Shown in pieces: positions 1-6,459 of a stretch of 10,973 bases of DNA; position 1 is the first letter of the stretch; each line of letters begins with the position of its first letter. The notes beneath the pieces are model-generated. The model saw only the letters and a program-made list of their open reading frames with translations, was not told the DNA's origin and ran no database searches. Source of the DNA: Dehalococcoidia bacterium (GTDB lineage: Bacteria; Chloroflexota; Dehalococcoidia; Dehalococcoidales; RBG-16-60-22); NCBI GenBank assembly GCA_030605045.1, contig JAUWBK010000017.1, positions 1 to 10,973 on the forward strand. The letters run 5' to 3'. The translations under genes were made by a program, and so were the position numbers.

Positions 1-1187
1 CCCAGTTTGGGTTGAGGAGCGAAAAGAGCACTCCTGGGGCCAATGGCAACATCAAATTCCCCTTCCTTGATTCTCTGCCACTCATCGAACTGCTCTCCCG
101 GCGAGAGCTGGCTGTGCAGGACCGCTACTTTGTGGGGAAAGCGTGAGGCAAACCGCTCTATCGCCTGTGGGGTGAGGGCAATTTCGGGAACTAGGGCAAT
201 GCCTCGCTTGCCCAACTTTACTGTCTCGGCCAGTGCCTGCAGATATATCTCTGTCTTGCCACTGCCGGTAACTCCGTGAAGCAGAAAAACATTTGGTTGC
301 GCCGTTACCCCGTGGATTGCGTCTCGGATGGAGTTAAAGGCTGATTCTTGGGCAGCCGTCAGTTTTAATGGTGAGGATGGAATAATATTTTGATAGGAAA
401 TCGGCTCACGCTTTATTTCAATCTGTTGCCAGGTGACTAAACCTTTACGGATTAGAGCCTCAGCCACTGCTTTTTCACTGCCTGTCCTCTGTCTGGCTTC
501 GGCCCAGGGTACTGGTTCGGACTGCTGAGCTAAAAAGTCGAGCAGATTCGCCTGATTAGCAGCTCTTTTCTCCTGTAGCTCGATTGCCATCTCCCGAGCT
601 TGGCTGGCGGTAACATTTAGACGCAGGTAAGGCACTCTTTTGGGAGTGATCTTAACTGGTTCCAGTTCATAGCGTCTAACGGCGAGTCCCCGCCCCACCA
701 GTTGTGAAACGATAGCTTGGGCTTTCTTTTTACCCCATCTCTTCTCCAGTTCCTTCAGGCTGATGTTGCTCTGTTTTCGAACTAACTCAAAGACCTGCCG
801 CTGCGCCGGGGTAAGAGAGGACAGGGCATGGGCATCAGGATTTGGGGTTGCTGCGACAAAGGTGAGTGCTTTCCGCTCAAACCCTGGTGGTAACATCAAG
901 GCCACGGCGTTAAAAAGGGGTGAGATATAGTGGTCGCTTATCCAGCGAGCCAGCATAACCTGGGCTGGGGATAATAGTGGGTGGGGCTCAATAACATCGA
1001 TTATTTCTCTGGTTTCCTCCACCACGGGGTAGGGGCTTAATTCCAAAACGATACCCTGAAGTATTTTTTCGCCGAAGGGAACCCATACCGCTTGCCCGAC
1101 CTCAATGCTTAAACCAGAGGGTATGGCATAACTAAAGGTCCGGCGCTGGGCTACCGGCGAATTAACACTAACCTCAGCATATCTCAT
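1..1187 (-). CDS. priA: Primosomal protein N' (PriA), replication restart helicase, N-terminal part
   Basis: This is the first 395 codons of PriA, cut off by the left window edge. PriA is a 3'-to-5' superfamily 2 DNA helicase that recognises stalled forks and reloads the replisome. I translated the minus strand from the ATG at 1187. The product opens MRYAEVSVNSPVAQRRTFSY, the usual PriA 3'-DNA-binding domain (about residues 1-105). A winged-helix-like stretch follows (about 125-185, with SLTPAQRQVFELV). The helicase begins near residue 285 with KLTAAQ. The Walker A motif GVTGSGKTE is at 305-313 (Lys311), ALVPEIALTPQ follows it, and GPRSALFAP lies near the end. The DEEH box, zinc-binding cysteines and later motifs are outside the window. 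A GGAG lies 6 bases before the ATG. It is the last visible gene of the mogA-trmD-rplS unit, 87 bp behind rplS. The identification is secure; the rest of the gene is not visible. Confidence 0.95.
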   Translation of the reverse strand, partial: MRYAEVSVNSPVAQRRTFSYAIPSGLSIEVGQAVWVPFGEKILQGIVLELSPYPVVEETREIIDVIEPHPLLSPAQVMLARWISDHYISPLFNAVALMLPPGFERKALTFVAATPNPDAHALSSLTPAQRQVFELVRKQSNISLKELEKRWGKKKAQAIVSQLVGRGLAVRRYELEPVKITPKRVPYLRLNVTASQAREMAIELQEKRAANQANLLDFLAQQSEPVPWAEARQRTGSEKAVAEALIRKGLVTWQQIEIKREPISYQNIIPSSPLKLTAAQESAFNSIRDAIHGVTAQPNVFLLHGVTGSGKTEIYLQALAETVKLGKRGIALVPEIALTPQAIERFASRFPHKVAVLHSQLSPGEQFDEWQRIKEGEFDVAIGPRSALFAPQPKL

Positions 1188-1274
1188 CCTAGGCTCCAGC
1201 TGCTTTCTCAGCTCCAATTCTGCCCAGCGTTATGATAAATGGCGCTTTGGAAGCTTGGTTACCGCAGTACGTAA

Positions 1275-1871
1275 TTATTCTGGTTTGTTTTCTGGTTCTT
1301 CCTCAGATTGTACTTCTTCTTGCTCTTCCTGAACTTGTGTTGCTTCCGGTTCTTCTTGAACTAGCTCATCTTGAGCTTGCGCTGCTTCCGGTTCTTTCTG
1401 AACTAGCTCCTCTTGGGCTTGCGCCATTTCTGGTTCCTCTTGAACTAACTCTTCTTGAGTTTGTACTGCTTCTGGCTCTTCTTGAACTGGTTCTGGTTCG
1501 ATTTGAGCTTGTACCAGTTTCTTTTCCCTGTCCACACGTCTTTCCTTAATGCGGGCTGCCTTGCCGCTGCGCCCACGCAGGTAATAAAGTTTGGCCCGGC
1601 GTACTTTCCCGTGTCGTATTACTTCCACTTTTTCGACACGTGGTGAATATAAGGGGAAGGTGCGCTCGACACCAACGCCATAAGCAATGCGTCTTACCGT
1701 AAAGCTGGCTCCAATTCCGCCACGTTGTAGTTTAATGACCACTCCCTGAAATGGTTGCAGGCGTTCCTTACCACCCTCAACGACCTTGATGCTGACTCTT
1801 ACTGTGTCCCCGGGGGCAATATCAGGAATATTGGGATTTATTTTGACTTTAATTAATGATTCCACATTCAT
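1275..1871 (-). CDS. rplS: Large ribosomal subunit protein bL19 with acidic repeat tail
   Basis: bL19 lies at the interface of the 30S and 50S subunits and contributes to an intersubunit bridge. Residues 1 to about 115 are a standard L19 domain: DIAPGDTVRV, FQGVVIKLQRGG, TVRRIAYGVGVERTFPLYSP and RAKLYYLRGRSGKAARIKER. That portion matches the usual family length of about 115. The remaining 83 residues are an extension rich in Glu, Gln, Val and Ala. It contains four consecutive 14-residue repeats (129-142, 143-156, 157-170, 171-184) of the pattern VQ-E/K-EPEA-x-Q-x-QEEL, ending in an acidic tail. The ATG overlaps the trmD stop as ATGA, and AAGGAGT sits 7 bases upstream inside trmD, so translation is probably coupled. 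The tail is likely helical or disordered and surface exposed. Its function is unknown. Confidence 0.97.
   Translation of the reverse strand: MNVESLIKVKINPNIPDIAPGDTVRVSIKVVEGGKERLQPFQGVVIKLQRGGIGASFTVRRIAYGVGVERTFPLYSPRVEKVEVIRHGKVRRAKLYYLRGRSGKAARIKERRVDREKKLVQAQIEPEPVQEEPEAVQTQEELVQEEPEMAQAQEELVQKEPEAAQAQDELVQEEPEATQVQEEQEEVQSEEEPENKPE
1320..1487 (-). repeat. Four in-frame 42-bp tandem repeats in the rplS tail
   Basis: Four contiguous 42-bp units encode the 14-residue repeats at residues 129-184 of L19. Units two and three are the closest to each other at DNA level, while the first and last are more diverged. A period that is a multiple of three keeps the reading frame, so unit number can change by slippage or recombination without breaking the gene. 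The repeats also create a meaningless leucine-rich open frame on the opposite strand. Confidence 0.9.
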
Positions 1872-2656
1872 TCTAGAGACTCCTTGTCCAAACTAAGCTG
1901 GGGTTCTTTCGGGGATGACGCTAAACGTTCTACTAATTGTTTTTCTTCTAAGCAGAGATCAGTTCTATCTAACAGTTCTGGGCGGCGCTCTAGGGTGCGC
2001 CGGATAATTTGCTCACGACGCCACTTGGCAATTTGAGCGTGGTTTCCAGAGAGTAAAACCTCAGGTACCGACCAACCTCGGTATACCGCCGGGCGAGTAT
2101 ATTGGGGGTATTCTAACAGGCCGTTAGCATGAGATTCATTTAGCGGCGATTCCTCTGACCCAAGAACCCCAGGCAGTAGCCTGATTATGGCATCTATGAC
2201 CACCAGAGCGGGAAGCTCGCCACCGGTAAGGACATAATCACCAATGCTAATCTCATCGGTAACTAGGTGTTCACGGACTCGCTCATCAACTCCTTCATAG
2301 TGACCACAAATCAGGATTAGGTGACTATGTCTTGATAGTTCTTGAGCAATTTGCTGGGAAAAGGGACGTCCTTGGGGAGTGAGCAGAATAATTGGTAATG
2401 CACTAATTTTCTCTTTATCACAAATATCTGATTTAATTGCCTCTACAGCTTCAAAGATAGGTTCAGGCTTAAGTACCATACCGGGACCACCACCATAAGG
2501 ATAGTCATCAGCGGTATGATGTTTATCATGAGTATAGTCTCGGATATCATGCAGGTTAATACTGACCAGCTTATGGTCAATAGCCCGTTTGAAAACCCCG
2601 AAGCTAAACGGGACTTCGAACATCTGGGGAAATAGTGTCAAAACATCAATTCGCAT
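1868..2656 (-). CDS. trmD: tRNA (guanine-N1-)-methyltransferase TrmD
   Basis: TrmD transfers a methyl group from S-adenosylmethionine to N1 of G37, next to the anticodon, and so prevents +1 frameshifting. At 262 residues it is close to the usual length of about 250. The SPOUT-fold signatures are clear: RIDVLTLFPQMF at the start, HHTADDYPYGGGPGMVLKPEP (residues 46-66), ILLTPQGRPFSQ (90-101), LICGHYEGVDERV (115-127), and the trefoil-knot cofactor region ISIGDYVLTGGELPALVVID (136-155). The LLEYPQYTRP segment (180-189) and the C-terminal domain with WRREQIIRRT follow. Its start lies inside the 3' end of the mogA-like gene (11-bp overlap), and its stop overlaps the rplS start. The trmD-rplS pair is conserved in many bacteria, but the usual upstream partners rpsP and rimM are replaced here by the mogA-like gene. 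Confidence 0.98.
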   Translation of the reverse strand: MRIDVLTLFPQMFEVPFSFGVFKRAIDHKLVSINLHDIRDYTHDKHHTADDYPYGGGPGMVLKPEPIFEAVEAIKSDICDKEKISALPIILLTPQGRPFSQQIAQELSRHSHLILICGHYEGVDERVREHLVTDEISIGDYVLTGGELPALVVIDAIIRLLPGVLGSEESPLNESHANGLLEYPQYTRPAVYRGWSVPEVLLSGNHAQIAKWRREQIIRRTLERRPELLDRTDLCLEEKQLVERLASSPKEPQLSLDKESLE

Positions 2657-3161
2657 TGATTAGTCCCTGCCTCTTGCAAGAATGCTCGGTTACCACTCCT
2701 TTAATAATTTCTACGGCATGGGGAATCGCTGGCAAGATAACCTCAAGGCACTCACTAACTGCCCTAGGGCTACCGGGCAAGTTGATAATTAAGCACTTTC
2801 CCCTGACTCCGGCCGTAGCTCGACTCAACATGGCCATTGGTGTTTGGTTTAGAGATTTGGTCCTCATTGCTTCGGCAAAACCGGGTACAACCTTGTCCAC
2901 GATGGAAAGAGTTGCTTCCGGGGTAACATCACGCTGGCTCAATCCGGTACCACCGGTAGTTATAATGACATCGGTATTACCTTCGTCAGCCCACTGAGCC
3001 AGTTTGTGACTAATAACCTCCATCTCATCAGGAACAATCTCGTACTTAATGACCTGACTCTCCAAAAGCGAAAGTTTGTCCCTGATTACCTTACCGCTCT
3101 TATCTTGGCGCTGACCTTGCGCCCCCTTATCACTGATGGTAAGTATGCCAACCTTGAGCAT
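2646..3161 (-). CDS. mogA: MogA/MoaB-family molybdopterin adenylyltransferase-like protein
   Basis: This is a MogA/MoaB-family protein of 171 residues. MogA adenylates molybdopterin before molybdenum insertion; some MoaB members do the same job. Visible family motifs are VGILTISDKG at the N-terminus, the nucleotide/pterin-binding loop TTGGTGLSQRDVTPEAT (residues 68-84), PGFAEAMR (93-100), and LSRATAGVRGKCLIINLPGSP (112-132). An AAAGG precedes the ATG by about 8 bases. It is the first gene of the minus-strand unit and directly follows the divergent promoter region. MogA and MoaB cannot be told apart by eye, so the symbol is a best guess. Its link to trmD is probably transcriptional rather than functional. 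Confidence 0.9.
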   Translation of the reverse strand: MLKVGILTISDKGAQGQRQDKSGKVIRDKLSLLESQVIKYEIVPDEMEVISHKLAQWADEGNTDVIITTGGTGLSQRDVTPEATLSIVDKVVPGFAEAMRTKSLNQTPMAMLSRATAGVRGKCLIINLPGSPRAVSECLEVILPAIPHAVEIIKGVVTEHSCKRQGLINAN

Positions 3162-3188
3162 TCTGTTGCCTTTCTTGAAACAAATTTT

Positions 3189-3217
3189 ATTTTACCACAT
3201 CTGAGCTATATCGCCAA
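3189..3217 (-). promoter_or_regulatory. Sigma70-type promoter for the mogA-trmD-rplS-priA unit
   Basis: On the minus strand, TTGGCG (3217-3212, four matches to TTGACA) and TAAAAT (3194-3189, five matches to TATAAT) are separated by exactly 17 bases. A start near 3182 would give a leader of about 20 bases before the ATG at 3161, with an AAAGG ribosome site in it. A GTGGTAAA motif overlaps the -10 on the same strand. This is a prediction by consensus only. Confidence 0.55.
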
Positions 3218-3234
3218 ATCGGGTGATTTTTTGA

Positions 3235-3260
3235 AAAATTTTGGTAAAATTTTGGTAAAA
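3235..3260 (+). repeat. 11-bp tandem repeat upstream of the mraZ promoter
   Basis: AAAATTTTGGT is repeated exactly twice (3235-3245 and 3246-3256), followed by AAAA of a third unit. It ends 4 bases before the mraZ -35 hexamer, so it could act as an A/T-rich UP element or as a protein-binding site, since each unit carries a TGGTAAA motif. Its function is not known. Confidence 0.7.
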
Positions 3261-3263
3261 GAC

Positions 3264-3292
3264 TTGACAAATGGGGATAATCGTGTTATAAA
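3264..3292 (+). promoter_or_regulatory. Sigma70-type promoter of the mraZ-rsmH-ftsA-ftsZ unit
   Basis: A perfect -35 TTGACA (3264-3269) and a -10 TATAAA (3287-3292, five of six) are separated by the ideal 17 bases. The predicted start is near 3299, giving a leader of about 50 bases that contains the G-rich box array and the mraZ ribosome site. This is the strongest promoter match noticed in the window. Confidence 0.8.
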
Positions 3293-3328
3293 ATGGCGGA
3301 AAGTGGTAAATTGTGGGGAAATAGGGGA
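3293..3328 (+). promoter_or_regulatory. Putative MraZ operator: G-rich boxes at 10-bp period
   Basis: Hexamers ATGGCG (3293), GTGGTA (3303), GTGGGG (3313) and AGGGGA (3323) start exactly 10 bases apart. They cover the transcription start region between the -10 and the mraZ start codon. Known MraZ operators in Escherichia coli are TGGGN repeats separated by 5 bases, and mollicute boxes contain AAAGTG; here AAAGTGGTAA occurs at 3300-3309. The placement suggests autorepression of the division unit by MraZ. The first and last boxes are degenerate. Confidence 0.6.
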
Positions 3329-3350
3329 GGACTAATCAAGGGGATAGAAG

Positions 3351-3776
3351 ATGTTTTATGGCGAATTTAACTACAAGATTGATGAAAAAGGCAGAATGCC
3401 GATTCCGCCCAAGTTTCGAAGGGAGCTAAAAGATGGGGTGGTCTTATCACCTGGGGCGGAGAAGTGCATTAATGTCTACCCATTAGCTGAGTGGAAGAAG
3501 CTGGCGACTTCGGTTACCAGTGGTCCACTGACACCTAACAAACTGAGAAGGCTATATCGGGCTATTTTTGCTTCCGCTTTTAGCGTCAATATTGATGGAC
3601 AGGGTAGAGTTGCCCTGCCGATACCACTTCGAGAGTGTGCTGAAATTATTGAGGATGTAGTTATCGCTGGAGCTAATACCTATCTTGAGATATGGAACCA
3701 GGTGCTTTGGGAAGAGGAGAAGGCGATTAGCCAGGAACAGGCCTGGCAAATTATTGAAAGCTTAGAGAGGCACTGA
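3351..3776 (+). CDS. mraZ: Transcriptional regulator MraZ
   Basis: MraZ is the usual first gene of the division and cell wall cluster. It encodes a DNA-binding protein that forms ring-like oligomers and represses its own operon. The 141-residue product is of typical length and has the family's two tandem AbrB-like swapped-hairpin domains. The first has FYGEFNYKIDEKGRMPIPPKFR (Asp11 to Arg15 of the DxxxR motif). The second has FSVNIDGQGRVALPIPLRE (Asp82 to Arg86). The ATG follows AAGGGGA by 6 bases. The stop overlaps the rsmH start by one base (TGATG), so the two are probably translationally coupled. The array of 10-bp-spaced boxes just upstream is its likely binding site. Confidence 0.97.
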   Translation: MFYGEFNYKIDEKGRMPIPPKFRRELKDGVVLSPGAEKCINVYPLAEWKKLATSVTSGPLTPNKLRRLYRAIFASAFSVNIDGQGRVALPIPLRECAEIIEDVVIAGANTYLEIWNQVLWEEEKAISQEQAWQIIESLERH

Positions 3777-4831
3777 TGAGTCCAAGCTGGTCAACCTCGA
3801 GCCATGTCTCGGTTCTGCTCGAAGAGACGATGAAGGCACTGGCGGTCCAACCTGGGGGGCGTTATATTGACTGCACCTTGGGGGGAGGCGGGCATGCCCT
3901 GTCTATTTTAGAGCGTAGTTCTCCTGGTGGGCAATTATTAGGTGTTGATGCTGACCCTGAAGCGATAAAAGCCGCTAGGACAAGACTCGAAGCCTACCAA
4001 GATTCAACCCTTATCGTGAATGAAAACTTTGCTAATTTACAGGCTATCTGCATTAAATATGATTTCGTTCCGGTACACGGTATCTTGTTTGACCTAGGTC
4101 TCTCCTCTCTGCAGCTTAATGGGGATGGTCGCGGCTTTAGCTTTCAGCGTGAGGCGTCTTTAGACATGCGATTTAACCCTAGCCAGGATATTACTGCCGC
4201 CGATATCGTGAACAACTCGTTTGAGGCCGAACTAGCTTACCTGATTAGAACCTATGGTGAGGAAGGCTATAGCCGTTGCATCGCGCGGCACATTGTGCGT
4301 GAACGTCCCATAAAATCCACGCTTCATTTGGCTCGGACAATAGAACGGGCGATTGGCCGGAGACGGGGTAAAATCCATCCGGCGACCAAAACCTTTCAGG
4401 CGTTAAGAATCGTGGTGAATCGGGAATTGGAGAACCTTGAAGTGGCGCTAAAACAGGCGATTGATCTCCTTGGTCCTGAAGGTAGGCTGGTGGTGATTAG
4501 TTACCATTCTCTTGAAGACCGCATCGTAAAACGGTTCCTGCAGCAAGAAGCCAAGGGCTGCATTTGTCCCCCGGGTACCCCAGTTTGTATTTGCGGACAC
4601 AAAGCTCGCTTGAGGTTAATTAATAAGCGGGTGATTACTCCTTCCGAATCGGAGATTGAACTTAATCCGCGTAGCCGTAGCGCCAGATTAAGGGCGGCGG
4701 AGCGCGTTATTACTGAAGACGATTGCGATGCCACCGCTGAGGTGGCTAGTGTTTTCGCTGAGGTTGAGGCTAGGGCCTGGAGAAGGCCAGCTTTGTTGAA
4801 AAAGCTCGAAATGGTCTTCCTAGCCGCCTAG
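3776..4831 (+). CDS. rsmH: 16S rRNA (cytosine1402-N4)-methyltransferase RsmH, with C-terminal extension
   Basis: RsmH (MraW) methylates N4 of C1402 in the decoding centre of 16S rRNA using S-adenosylmethionine. Visible motifs: HVSVLLEE near the N-terminus, the cofactor loop DCTLGGGGH (32-40), GVDADPEA (56-63), ILFDLGLSSLQL (103-114), RGFSFQREASLDMRFNP (119-135), HPATKTFQALRIVVNRELE (201-219), ISYHSLEDRIVKRF (241-254) and NPRSRSARLRAAER (297-310). A CICPPGTPVCIC stretch (262-273) places four cysteines as in many family members. At 351 residues it is about 40 longer than the typical protein of around 310. The excess is a tail after residue 311 with AWRRPALLKKLE. That tail and part of the preceding conserved segment recur in the next ORF (residues 303-351 align without gaps to 23-71 there). 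Confidence 0.97.
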   Translation: MSPSWSTSSHVSVLLEETMKALAVQPGGRYIDCTLGGGGHALSILERSSPGGQLLGVDADPEAIKAARTRLEAYQDSTLIVNENFANLQAICIKYDFVPVHGILFDLGLSSLQLNGDGRGFSFQREASLDMRFNPSQDITAADIVNNSFEAELAYLIRTYGEEGYSRCIARHIVRERPIKSTLHLARTIERAIGRRRGKIHPATKTFQALRIVVNRELENLEVALKQAIDLLGPEGRLVVISYHSLEDRIVKRFLQQEAKGCICPPGTPVCICGHKARLRLINKRVITPSESEIELNPRSRSARLRAAERVITEDDCDATAEVASVFAEVEARAWRRPALLKKLEMVFLAA

Positions 4832-4887
4832 ATTGGATGGGAATTAAATCAAGAACTTAAAGAGGCAGAATCTAGGAAGGGGATTAA

Positions 4888-5103
4888 ATGAAAAAAAGGG
4901 ATATGATGGCTGGTGAGGTTAGAACCACCAAACCATACATGACTCTTGCTGACTTAAAATTGAGAGTGGCGGAGCACATTATTGCCCAAGCTGATTGCTA
5001 TCGGCCTGATGAGGTGCAGAGTATTTTAGCCGAAACTAAGATTGGTGCCTGGAGAAGGGTAGATTTGTTGGAGAAGCTTAGAATCATCTTTTCCATGTCC
5101 TAG
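4888..5103 (+). CDS. Small protein duplicating the RsmH C-terminal tail
   Basis: This 71-residue ORF belongs to no family I can name. It starts at an ATG with AGGAAGGGGA ending 4 bases upstream, so it is probably translated. Residues 23-71 align gaplessly with residues 303-351 of RsmH up to the stop codon. I count 21 identities in 49 positions, including LR-x-AE, DC, EV-x-S, AE, AWRR, LL-x-KL and F. About two thirds of bases match over the last 31 codons including the TAG stop. Residues 1-22 have no counterpart in RsmH. There is no hydrophobic segment, so although it occupies the slot of ftsL in classical clusters, it is not a membrane protein. The pattern points to tandem duplication followed by divergence. 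Possible roles are a ribosome- or RsmH-associated module or a helical partner of FtsA/FtsZ; the sequence does not decide. Confidence 0.75.
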   Translation: MKKRDMMAGEVRTTKPYMTLADLKLRVAEHIIAQADCYRPDEVQSILAETKIGAWRRVDLLEKLRIIFSMS

Positions 5104-5106
5104 ACT

Positions 5107-5166
5107 AGTTCGGTAATTTTAGAATCTAAAAAAGGAGGTTCTGAAAATGTAAAAGTTAACCGAACT
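5107..5166 (+). promoter_or_regulatory. Hairpin presenting a Shine-Dalgarno and an ATG-TAA start-stop
   Basis: AGTTCGGT (5107-5114) and ACCGAACT (5159-5166) form a perfect 8-bp inverted repeat. With one bulged A the stem extends by six more pairs (5115-5120 with 5152-5157, one of them G-U). The loop of about 31 bases contains AAGGAGGT (5132-5139) and, 7 bases later, ATG (5147-5149) directly followed by TAA (5150-5152). It lies between the RsmH-tail paralogue and ftsA. It could be a minimal start-stop regulatory element or the vestige of a lost ORF. It has no run of T after it, so it is not a typical terminator. Confidence 0.6.
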
Positions 5167-5201
5167 TTAGAGGGTAGGATTTTCTTGAAGAGGAGGGTTA
5201 A

Positions 5202-6416
5202 ATGAAAAATCGGACTATCGCTTCGATTGATGTTGGTACTACCAAGGTTTGTACTACGATCGCTGATGCAGATAATGGAGGTGCTTTGCGAGTTGTCGGT
5301 GTTGGTATCGCCCCGTCTGTTGGGCTACACAAAGGCTTGGTAGTCAATATCAATGAAGCCAGAGAGTCAATTCGTGAGTCAGTAAAGAAAGCGGAACAGG
5401 CAAGCAACTATAAGGTAGACTCAGCCTATGTCGGTGTTACCGGGAGGCATGTCGCTTCGCTGAATAACCGAGGGGTAGTAGCGATTACACGGAATGACCG
5501 TGTGGTGCGCTCTGATGATTTGAAGCGCGTCCTTGCCTCTGCCCAGAGTGTCAAAATTCCCAGCGACAGAAAGCTACTCCATGTTATTCCTCGGGCTTAT
5601 GCTGTTGATGGTCAAGCCAAAGTCAAAAACCCGGTAGGGATGCACGGTTTCCGGCTTGATGTGGAGACCCATGTCATTACCGCTGCCGTGACTTCGGTCC
5701 AGAATCTAGTCAAGTGTATTCGTAGCATTGGCATCGATATTGAAGACCTTGTCCTTGAACCTTTAGCTAGCAGTGAGGCGATACTGACCGAAGATGAGAA
5801 GGAAGTCGGTATTATCTTAGCTGATATCGGTGGTGGCACCACCGACATTGCTGTTTTCAAAGACAGCAGTATCTGGCATACCTCTATTCTACCAGTAGCT
5901 GGTTATCAGCTCACCAGAGATGTTTCCATCGGTCTGGGACTGCCCTTTGATGTCGCCGAGGAAATGAAGAAGAGGTACGGCAGCGTGATGCCAGTTTACG
6001 AGAGCAGGACGGAAACCAATACCGCGATCTCACAAGATGGACACGGTGTTTCCTATCAGGACCTGTGTGACATTATCCGGGCTCGGGTCGAGGAAATAAT
6101 GAAGCTTATCCTGCTCGAGTTGCCCAGCTCTGAATATGAAACACTGGTCCCGGCTGGTCTGGTACTTACTGGCGGTACCTCTAATCTGGCTGGCATCGCG
6201 ACACTGGGGCGTGAGATACTACAACTCCCGGTCAGGGTAGGTACCCCCACTAATATGGAAGGCATCGCTGATACCCTTTGCGACCCTGCCTATGCGACTA
6301 GTGTCGGCCTACTGCTATGGGGGGCCAAACATGAAGGTAGCCAGAACTGGCAGCCTTGGAAACTTGGCACCGCAATAAGGCGTTTAGCTTTCCGGATTAA
6401 GAATCTGTTCCGCTAA
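5202..6416 (+). CDS. ftsA: Cell division protein FtsA
   Basis: FtsA is an actin-like ATPase that polymerises at midcell and anchors FtsZ filaments to the membrane. The 404-residue length is typical. Nucleotide-binding motifs are present: phosphate-1 SIDVGTTKVCT (8-18), phosphate-2 ADIGGGTTDIAVF (207-219) and the adenosine motif LVLTGGTSNLAGI (320-332). The 1C subdomain includes NPVGMHGFRLDVETHVITA (143-161), a conserved FtsA stretch. The C-terminus, AIRRLAFRIKNLFR (391-404), is a basic amphipathic segment of the kind that FtsA uses for membrane targeting. AGGAGGG precedes the ATG by 4 bases. Downstream, ftsZ follows after 43 bp with its own strong ribosome site. In a wall-less lineage this anchor would organise constriction without recruiting the peptidoglycan synthases. 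Confidence 0.96.
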   Translation: MKNRTIASIDVGTTKVCTTIADADNGGALRVVGVGIAPSVGLHKGLVVNINEARESIRESVKKAEQASNYKVDSAYVGVTGRHVASLNNRGVVAITRNDRVVRSDDLKRVLASAQSVKIPSDRKLLHVIPRAYAVDGQAKVKNPVGMHGFRLDVETHVITAAVTSVQNLVKCIRSIGIDIEDLVLEPLASSEAILTEDEKEVGIILADIGGGTTDIAVFKDSSIWHTSILPVAGYQLTRDVSIGLGLPFDVAEEMKKRYGSVMPVYESRTETNTAISQDGHGVSYQDLCDIIRARVEEIMKLILLELPSSEYETLVPAGLVLTGGTSNLAGIATLGREILQLPVRVGTPTNMEGIADTLCDPAYATSVGLLLWGAKHEGSQNWQPWKLGTAIRRLAFRIKNLFR

Positions 6417-6459
6417 GAGATCGAAAATAATTCCCTAGTAGTATATAAAGGAGGAGGAG

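Noticed and set aside
1198..1213. Small inverted repeat AGCTG/CAGCT before priA
   Set aside because: A 5-bp stem with a 6-base loop is too short to distinguish from chance.
1320..1487. Tandem 42-bp repeats as a possible CRISPR-like array
   Set aside because: The units are contiguous without spacers, in frame with rplS and encode a periodic protein tail.
1232..1549. Leucine-rich open frame on the plus strand, opposite rplS
   Set aside because: It is the antisense reading of the 42-bp repeats in the L19 tail. Its repeat structure and composition are wholly explained by the real gene.
2635..2997. 120-residue plus-strand open frame opposite trmD/mogA
   Set aside because: It lies on the opposite strand to a well-supported MogA/MoaB protein, shows no recognisable family motif and has no convincing ribosome site.
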